A DNA stretch of 64,000 nt from Pseudomonas azerbaijanoccidentalis (GTDB lineage: Bacteria > Pseudomonadota > Gammaproteobacteria > Pseudomonadales > Pseudomonadaceae): NCBI RefSeq assembly GCF_019145495.1, contig NZ_JAHSTU010000004.1:679064-743063 (forward strand). Direction: 5' to 3'. The notes beneath the pieces are model-generated. The model was not told the origin of the DNA, did not search any database, and was given only the letters and a program-made list of their open reading frames with translations. This document shows, piece by piece, positions 58,653 to 64,000 of this stretch. Numbering within the stretch: the first letter of the stretch is position 1; each line of letters starts with the position of its first letter. A program made the translations under genes and the position numbers.

Positions 58653-59774
58653 TTAGGCGTTTTTGCGGATGACTTGGCCGTCGCGGCACATCAGGCACGC
58701 GGCGACGATGTCGTCTTCGAGGTTGATCTCGAACTGGCCTTCCTTGGTGAAGACCAGCTTCAGGAAGTCCAGCAAGTTGCGGGCGTACAACGCCGAAGCG
58801 TCAGCTGCCACTGCACCGGCCAGATTGGTCGGGCCGACAATGGTCACGCCGTTCTCAACGACCACTTGATCGGCCACGGTCAGCGGGCAGTTACCACCTT
58901 GGGCGGCGGCGAGGTCGATGACCACCGAGCCTGGTTTCATCTGCGCCACGGTTTCCGCGCTCAACAACGTCGGAGCCTTGCGACCTGGAATCAGAGCGGT
59001 AGTGATGACGATGTCAGCCTGTTTGGCGCGTTCGTGTACGGCCACGGCCTGGCGCTGCATCCAGCTGGCCGGCATAGGGCGTGCGTAACCGCCAACACCG
59101 ACGGCGCATTCACGCTCTTCATCGGTCTCGTACGGCACGTCGACGAACTTGGCGCCGAGGGACTCGATCTGTTCCTTCACCGCAGGACGCACGTCAGAGG
59201 CTTCGATCACCGCACCCAGGCGTTTTGCCGTTGCAATCGCCTGCAACCCGGCAACGCCGGCACCGAGAATCAGCACGCGCGCCGCTTTCACGGTTCCCGC
59301 CGCCGTCATCAGCATTGGCATGAAGCGCGGATAGTGGTGAGCAGCCAGTAACACAGCCTTGTAGCCGGCAATGTTGGCTTGCGACGACAGCACGTCCAGG
59401 CTCTGGGCGCGGGAAGTACGTGGTGCCGCTTCCAGCGCGAACGCGGTAATGCCGCACTCGGCCATCTTGGCGATGGTTTCATTACTGAACGGATTGAGCA
59501 TGCCCACCACAACGGTGCCGCTCTTGATCAGTGCGAGCTCGCTGTCGCTGGGGGCGACTACTTTAAGAATCAGCTCCGCACCAAACGCATCATTGGCGCT
59601 GCCAATGCTTGCGCCTGCCGCTTCATAGGCACTGTCGACAACACTGGCATTAATGCCGGCGCCGCTTTGTACAGTGACCTTATGACCCTGGCCGATCAGT
59701 TTCTTGATGGTTTCCGGGGTTGCAGCAACCCGTGTTTCACCGGTCTGGGTTTCGAGAGGAACACCAATGTGCAC
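58653..59774 (-). CDS. pntAa: NAD(P) transhydrogenase subunit alpha part 1 PntAa
   Basis: A 373-residue soluble NAD(H)-binding subunit starting at GTG 59774 with a strong AGGAG site. Family features are the VPLETQTGETRVAATPETIKKL start, the LILGAGVAGLQAIATAKRLGA Rossmann loop, RPAVKEQIESLGA, and TTALIPGRKAPTLL. The complex uses the proton gradient to reduce NADP+ with NADH. It is the first gene of the operon. A frame extended to 59849 lacks homology. Confidence 0.96.
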   Translation of the reverse strand: MHIGVPLETQTGETRVAATPETIKKLIGQGHKVTVQSGAGINASVVDSAYEAAGASIGSANDAFGAELILKVVAPSDSELALIKSGTVVVGMLNPFSNETIAKMAECGITAFALEAAPRTSRAQSLDVLSSQANIAGYKAVLLAAHHYPRFMPMLMTAAGTVKAARVLILGAGVAGLQAIATAKRLGAVIEASDVRPAVKEQIESLGAKFVDVPYETDEERECAVGVGGYARPMPASWMQRQAVAVHERAKQADIVITTALIPGRKAPTLLSAETVAQMKPGSVVIDLAAAQGGNCPLTVADQVVVENGVTIVGPTNLAGAVAADASALYARNLLDFLKLVFTKEGQFEINLEDDIVAACLMCRDGQVIRKNA

Positions 59775-60209
59775 GTCAAATCTCCTGCGTGATCTTATTG
59801 AGTAAACCCATGCACTACGGATGGTGCGGCTGGGGCGGCCGATCAGCACGATCCCGCCAAATCAGGGCGGGGCGCGGCATTTTGCAGGCGAACTTTGTGC
59901 CCTTCAAGGGATTATGACGGGTGACGGAAAATTAACTACAAGTCACCCCGTGACCGAATGTCGCAACCCACGGGTTCAATCCCTTGCAGGCCGTGCCTTG
60001 CAAGGATTCTGGCCGAAATTGAAGAATTTACACATCGGCCATATGAATGATGCGGCATCGCCTCTGAATAGTGGCGCAAAGCCGCGTGTTCAGGCGCTTG
60101 TGGGACGGTTGTACTGCTTCTCGGAACAGTTTGCGGTTATGCGACATATCCTTATATCTGTAGGGTTTTTTATTTGCTGACTACGGGGTCAGTTAATGGT
60201 GCTAAGCCT
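59775..60209. other. Gene-free region upstream of pnt with a nested stem-loop
   Basis: This 435-base stretch should contain the pnt promoter (minus strand). It holds a nested inverted repeat: CAAGGGATT (59905-59913) with AATCCCTTG (59978-59986) outside, and ACGGGTGAC (59917-59925) with GTCACCC (59942-59948) inside, plus a tight ACCCACGGGT at 59967. A structured leader RNA or an operator are both possible. An ATGCGACAT motif at 60139-60147 recurs beyond the LysR gene. Confidence 0.45.
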
Positions 60210-61109
60210 TTATCCTTCTAGGCTGTAGCTATGTGCCTGAGTGACCAGCCAATCTCGAAAAGCTCTCAAAGACGCAGATTCGACCTTTCGATCAGGAATC
60301 ATCAGGTAATAAGCCTTGATGCTGGAGAGTGCCTGGTGGTTGGCGATGACCAGGCGCCTCTCGGCCAGTTCACGTTGAATCAGGAACGGCGGGATCAAGG
60401 CAATGCCCATGTCGTGCATCGCCGCCTGGGCGAGCATGGAGAATAGCTCGTAGCGCGCACCTGTCATGTCGCGAGGGATATTCAGATGTTGGGAGTTGAA
60501 CCACTGTCTCCAGGCGTAAGGCCGAGTGGTTTGTTGCAGGAGGGGGAGGTCGGCGATTTCGCTTGGGCTCAGATGGTTCTTTTTTCCGAGCAGGCCGGGG
60601 CTGCATACGGGCATCGGATTTTCGCCCATCAGCCGGTGGGATTCTGTACCCGACCAATCGGCGTCGCCGAAGTAGATCGCGGCATCGAAGTCTGTATCGG
60701 CAAACAGGAAAGGACGCGTGCGGTTCGTCAGGTTGACTGTTACTTCCGGGTGCTTTTGCTGAAAGTCTTTAAGCCGCGGCAGCAACCATTGGGTGCCGAA
60801 GGTTGGCACCACGGCCAATTCAATGACGTTGGCTCCCTGCTGGCCCATCACTGACAGCGTATCGCGCTCGACGGCGTCGAGTTGGGTGGCAACCCGGCGG
60901 CTGTAGGAAAGCCCGGCTTCAGTCAACTTCACGCCACGCCGGGAACGTCGGAAGAGTTCCACGTTGAGGAACTCCTCAAGGCTGGCGATCTGTCGGCAAA
61001 TCGCTCCTTGGGTCAACGATAGTTCTTCGGCTGCCTTGGTAAAGCTTTCGTGTCGCGCTGCGGCTTCAAAACTGATCAGAGCAGTTGTGCTGGGTATCTT
61101 CCTGCGCAT
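60210..61109 (-). CDS. LysR family regulator divergent from gcdH (GcdR-like)
   Basis: A 299-residue LysR regulator with a GcvA-like helix-turn-helix (RHESFTKAAEELSLTQGAICRQIASLEEFLNVELFRRSRRGVKLTEAG) and a C-terminal effector domain. GAGGTTGACGTAC precedes the ATG at 61109. Position divergent from gcdH suggests that it activates glutarate/lysine catabolism genes, as GcdR does in other pseudomonads. Confidence 0.9.
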   Translation of the reverse strand: MRRKIPSTTALISFEAAARHESFTKAAEELSLTQGAICRQIASLEEFLNVELFRRSRRGVKLTEAGLSYSRRVATQLDAVERDTLSVMGQQGANVIELAVVPTFGTQWLLPRLKDFQQKHPEVTVNLTNRTRPFLFADTDFDAAIYFGDADWSGTESHRLMGENPMPVCSPGLLGKKNHLSPSEIADLPLLQQTTRPYAWRQWFNSQHLNIPRDMTGARYELFSMLAQAAMHDMGIALIPPFLIQRELAERRLVIANHQALSSIKAYYLMIPDRKVESASLRAFRDWLVTQAHSYSLEG

Positions 61110-61147
61110 GTACGTCAACCTCACTAATACATCGCCTTAAATGCGTT

Positions 61148-61192
61148 ATGCGACATTTCGGAGTGAGAAATTAGCACAACAGTATGCGAAAT
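61148..61192. promoter_or_regulatory. Candidate operator between the LysR gene and gcdH
   Basis: ATGCGACATTTCG (61148-61160) and ATGCGAAAT (61184-61192) are near-direct repeats 36 bases apart, and ATTTCG / CGAAAT form an inverted pair. LysR regulators bind such paired sites in divergent promoters. A matching ATGCGACAT is seen at 60139-60147 beyond the LysR gene. Confidence 0.5.
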
Positions 61193-61266
61193 CCTCGTTT
61201 GCCGAGACGCCGAACCCGGCCTAGGATCAGTCCACGTTATTTGACCCGTTTCGAGAGGACACACTC

Positions 61267-62448
61267 ATGGCCGGTAAAGCTAGCTTCAACTGGATCGATC
61301 CTTTGCTGCTGGATCAACAGCTCACCGAAGAAGAGCGCATGATTCGCGACACCGCTGCGCAGTTCGCCCAGCAAAGTCTCGCGCCGCGCATTCTCGAGGC
61401 GTTCCGCCATGAAAAAACCGATCCGGCGATCTTCCGTGAAATGGGTGAAGTGGGTCTCTTGGGCGCAACCATCCCCGAGCAGTACGGTGGTAGCGGTCTG
61501 AACTACGTCAGCTACGGTCTGATCGCCCGTGAGGTCGAGCGCATCGATTCTGGCTACCGTTCGATGATGAGCGTGCAGTCTTCGTTGGTGATGGTGCCCA
61601 TCAATGAATTCGGCACTGAAGCGCAGAAACAGAAATACCTGCCGAAACTGGCCTCGGGAGAATGGATCGGCTGCTTCGGTCTGACTGAGCCTAACCACGG
61701 TTCCGATCCGGGCGCGATGATTACGCGTGCACGCAAAGTCGAAGGCGGCTACAGCCTGACCGGCAGCAAGATGTGGATCACCAACAGCCCGATCGCCGAT
61801 GTGTTTGTGGTCTGGGGCAAGGACGATGCGGGCGATATCCGTGGTTTCGTACTGGAGAAGGGCTGGAAAGGTCTGAGCGCTCCGGCAATCCACGGCAAGG
61901 TTGGCTTGCGCGCTTCGATCACTGGCGAAATCGTCATGGATAACGTGTTCGTGCCTGAAGAGAACATCTTCCCGGATGTCCGTGGCTTGAAAGGTCCTTT
62001 CACCTGCCTCAACTCCGCGCGTTATGGCATTTCTTGGGGAGCGCTGGGCGCTGCCGAGTTCTGCTGGCACACCGCACGCCAGTACACCCTGGACCGTCAG
62101 CAGTTCGGTCGCCCATTGGCTGCCACTCAACTGATCCAGAAAAAACTGGCCGACATGCAAACCGAGATCACCATGGCGCTGCAAGGCTGCCTGCGTTTGG
62201 GGCGCATGAAGGATGAAGGCACGGCGGCGGTCGAAATCACTTCGATGATGAAGCGCAACTCGTGCGGCAAGTCCCTGGACATCGCGCGTATGGCTCGCGA
62301 CATGTTGGGCGGCAACGGCATCTCCGACGAATTCGGCGTTGCCCGTCATCTGGTCAACCTGGAAGTGGTCAATACCTATGAAGGTACGCACGACGTCCAC
62401 GCGCTGATCCTTGGTCGTGCGCAAACCGGCATTCAGGCGTTCTATTAA
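61267..62448 (+). CDS. gcdH: Glutaryl-CoA dehydrogenase GcdH
   Basis: A 393-residue acyl-CoA dehydrogenase-fold enzyme that oxidises and decarboxylates glutaryl-CoA to crotonyl-CoA in lysine and tryptophan catabolism. The flavin segments GCFGLTEPNHGSDPG and KMWITNSPIADVFVVW and the catalytic base region NTYEGTHDVHALILGRAQTG match GCDH. GAGAGGACACACTC precedes the ATG. The CoA-transferase gene follows after 13 bases. Confidence 0.96.
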   Translation: MAGKASFNWIDPLLLDQQLTEEERMIRDTAAQFAQQSLAPRILEAFRHEKTDPAIFREMGEVGLLGATIPEQYGGSGLNYVSYGLIAREVERIDSGYRSMMSVQSSLVMVPINEFGTEAQKQKYLPKLASGEWIGCFGLTEPNHGSDPGAMITRARKVEGGYSLTGSKMWITNSPIADVFVVWGKDDAGDIRGFVLEKGWKGLSAPAIHGKVGLRASITGEIVMDNVFVPEENIFPDVRGLKGPFTCLNSARYGISWGALGAAEFCWHTARQYTLDRQQFGRPLAATQLIQKKLADMQTEITMALQGCLRLGRMKDEGTAAVEITSMMKRNSCGKSLDIARMARDMLGGNGISDEFGVARHLVNLEVVNTYEGTHDVHALILGRAQTGIQAFY

Positions 62449-62461
62449 TAGGAGAACGTCC

Positions 62462-63682
62462 ATGGGCGCGCTTTCGCATCTGCGGGTACTGGATTTATCG
62501 CGGGTACTGGCCGGGCCTTGGGCCGGGCAGATTCTTGCCGACCTCGGTGCCGAAGTGATCAAGGTCGAGCGTCCGGGCAATGGTGACGACACGCGCGCCT
62601 GGGGGCCACCCTTCCTAAAGGACGCCTACGGCGAAAACACCAGCGAGGCCGCCTATTACTTGTCGGCCAATCGCAACAAGCAGTCCGTCACCATCGACTT
62701 CACGCGCCCGGAGGGGCAGAAGCTGGTGCGTGAGCTGGCGGCCAAGTCAGACATCCTGATCGAGAACTTCAAGGTGGGAGGTCTGGCGGCTTATGGGCTG
62801 GACTACGAAACTCTCAGGGCGATCAATCCGGATCTCATCTACTGCTCGATTACCGGGTTCGGCCAGACCGGGCCGTACGCCAAGCGCGCGGGTTATGACT
62901 TCATGATCCAGGGGCTGGGCGGCCTCATGAGCCTGACGGGGCGACCCGAAGGCGAGGAGGGTGCCGGGCCGGTGAAGGTGGGCGTGGCGCTGACGGATAT
63001 CCTGACCGGGCTCTACTCGACGGTGGCAATTCTTGCTGCGCTTGCGCATCGGGATCATGACGGCGGTGGCCAGCATATCGATATGGCGCTGCTGGATGTG
63101 CAGGTGGCCTGTCTTGCCAACCAGGCGATGAACTACCTGACGACGGGCAATGCGCCGAAACGCTTGGGCAATGCTCATCCGAACATCGTGCCTTATCAGG
63201 ATTTTCCTACGGCCGATGGCGACTTTATCCTTACCGTGGGGAATGACGGCCAGTTCCGCAAATTCGCGGAGGTGGCGGGGCAGCCTCAGTGGGCAGATGA
63301 TCCTCGGTTCGCAACTAATAAGCTGCGGGTGGCAAACCGGGCAGAGCTGATTCCACTGATTCGTCAGGCGACGGTATTCAAGACCACGGCTGAATGGGTC
63401 GCGCAGTTGGAGCGGGCCGGTGTGCCGTGCGGACCGATCAACGATTTGGCGCAGATGTTTGCCGATCCGCAGGTCAAGGCACGGGGGCTGGCTATTGAAT
63501 TGCCGCATGCACTGGCGGGGATGGTGCCACAGGTGGCAAGCCCGATTCGCCTGTCCGAGACACCGGTAGAGTACCGACATGCCCCGCCGTTGTTGGGTGA
63601 GCATACGCTGGAAGTTCTGCAGCGGGTGTTGGGGCTGGATGCCGGGGCTGTGGTCGCCTTGAAGGAGGCGGGTGTGCTTTGA
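62462..63682 (+). CDS. CaiB/BaiF family CoA-transferase (glutarate CoA-transferase-like)
   Basis: A 406-residue class III CoA-transferase. It has the family start LRVLDLSRVLAGPWAGQILADLGAEVIKVERPG, the catalytic aspartate in VGVALTDILTGLY (D179) and HPNIVPYQDF. Placement directly after gcdH suggests it makes glutaryl-CoA from glutarate with succinyl-CoA, like human SUGCT. AATAGGAGAACGTCC precedes the ATG. Confidence 0.93.
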   Translation: MGALSHLRVLDLSRVLAGPWAGQILADLGAEVIKVERPGNGDDTRAWGPPFLKDAYGENTSEAAYYLSANRNKQSVTIDFTRPEGQKLVRELAAKSDILIENFKVGGLAAYGLDYETLRAINPDLIYCSITGFGQTGPYAKRAGYDFMIQGLGGLMSLTGRPEGEEGAGPVKVGVALTDILTGLYSTVAILAALAHRDHDGGGQHIDMALLDVQVACLANQAMNYLTTGNAPKRLGNAHPNIVPYQDFPTADGDFILTVGNDGQFRKFAEVAGQPQWADDPRFATNKLRVANRAELIPLIRQATVFKTTAEWVAQLERAGVPCGPINDLAQMFADPQVKARGLAIELPHALAGMVPQVASPIRLSETPVEYRHAPPLLGEHTLEVLQRVLGLDAGAVVALKEAGVL

Positions 63683-63777
63683 GGGCGGTTTCTATATAGA
63701 AGCAACGGCTTTGCAGTCTCTGGGTGAGCCGTTTTCAGGTCTTTCGTAAGTTATTGATAGAAAAACCAAATCAGTGC

Positions 63778-63805
63778 TTGACGGCAAATCTCAGGTGTCT
63801 ATAAT
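63778..63805 (+). promoter_or_regulatory. Upstream rrn-type promoter
   Basis: TTGACG (63778-63783), 16-base spacer, TATAAT (63800-63805), followed by TCGCCCC, the GC-rich discriminator typical of stringently controlled rRNA promoters. Confidence 0.75.
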
Positions 63806-63923
63806 TCGCCCCACTTCCGGCGCAGTCGAAGCGGAAAACTCCTTGGTAAACAATGAGTTACGTAGTTTTCGGCAGCAGGTTGCTTCAGTTCATCGAAGCC
63901 AAAAGGAAGTTGAAAAAGAGGTG

Positions 63924-63951
63924 TTGACAGCAGCGTGTAACGCTGTAGAAT
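63924..63951 (+). promoter_or_regulatory. Downstream rrn-type promoter
   Basis: Perfect -35 TTGACA (63924-63929), 16-base spacer and TAGAAT (63946-63951), followed by TCGCCTCCC. Closely similar in plan to the promoter 146 bases upstream, which suggests tandem rrn promoters. Confidence 0.8.
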
Positions 63952-64000
63952 TCGCCTCCCGCTGACGAGAGATCGAAAGCGCAAGTGGTTGAAGTTGTTA

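Larger units (their letters stand above)
63683..64000 (+). other. Upstream region of an rRNA operon; no gene inside the window
   Basis: After the CoA-transferase there is no coding sequence. Two strong sigma70 promoters point to the right (separate entries) and the last 40 bases (CGAGAGATCGAAAGCGCAAG) look like rRNA leader. No mature rRNA sequence is reached. Confidence 0.6.

Noticed and set aside
63774..63965. Small plus-strand open frame at the window end
   Set aside because: It runs through both rrn-type promoters, has no ribosome site and resembles nothing.

Overview
The window is high-GC gammaproteobacterial chromosome and looks like a Pseudomonas of the fluorescens group. The signs are the pst-phoU cluster with oversized PstC/PstA, phoBR, a caa3-type cytochrome oxidase cluster, trpI divergent from trpBA, the three-gene pnt transhydrogenase, the glutaryl-CoA pair gcdH/CoA-transferase, and many dispersed palindromic repeats of the GTAGGAGCTGCC and GTGGGAGC types. 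Nearly all of it is housekeeping or conserved accessory sequence. I see no transposase, integrase, prophage, CRISPR array, tRNA or rRNA body.

Layout. 0-5.8 kb: purEK, small envelope proteins, a hexose-6-phosphate mutarotase, an acyl-CoA thioesterase and an MFS symporter. 5.9-19.5 kb: the phosphate block pstS, pstC, pstA, pstB, phoU, then a response regulator, an M23 peptidase, a CNNM/CorC protein, and phoB-phoR on the minus strand. Pho boxes lie before pstS, before pstC and in the phoB leader. 19.5-23.1 kb: ubiC-ubiA, rubredoxin and its reductase, and HU. 23.2-31.8 kb: cytochrome aa3/caa3 assembly and structural genes (SCO, ctaB, ctaA, a SCO-like protein, SURF1, coxC, ctaG, coxA, coxB). 32-35.3 kb: a conserved unknown gene, a SulP transporter and a beta-carbonic anhydrase. 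35.5-38.5 kb: a radical-SAM gene, then a visibly AT-richer insert with two small related proteins carrying EF-hand/dockerin-like loops, followed by an exported tyrosine phosphatase. 38.5-47.5 kb: zinc-ribbon protein, prlC, gamma-carbonic anhydrase, HAD phosphatase, lipoproteins, OsmC, a luciferase-like monooxygenase, dodecin and a DUF883 protein. 47.5-50.6 kb: trpI/trpBA. 50.7-54.9 kb: an RcnB-like protein, a large secreted DUF4105 protein with three tandem DUF2388 proteins, and a DUF1127 protein embedded in a cluster of CTGTAC motifs. 55.2-63.7 kb: succinate CoA-transferase, pntAa-pntAb-pntB, a LysR regulator, gcdH and a CaiB-type CoA-transferase. 63.7-64.0 kb: tandem strong promoters with GC-rich discriminators, almost certainly the start of an rRNA operon whose genes lie beyond the window.

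The best candidates for something undescribed are: (i) the two EF-hand-loop proteins at 36.8-37.7 kb; (ii) the face-to-face overlapping Pho promoters between phoB and a small secreted COG4315 protein; (iii) the dense CTGTAC operator-like cluster around the DUF1127 gene with no regulator gene in sight; (iv) a nested stem-loop upstream of the pnt operon; and (v) a second, divergent SCO-like CxxxC protein in the oxidase assembly cluster.
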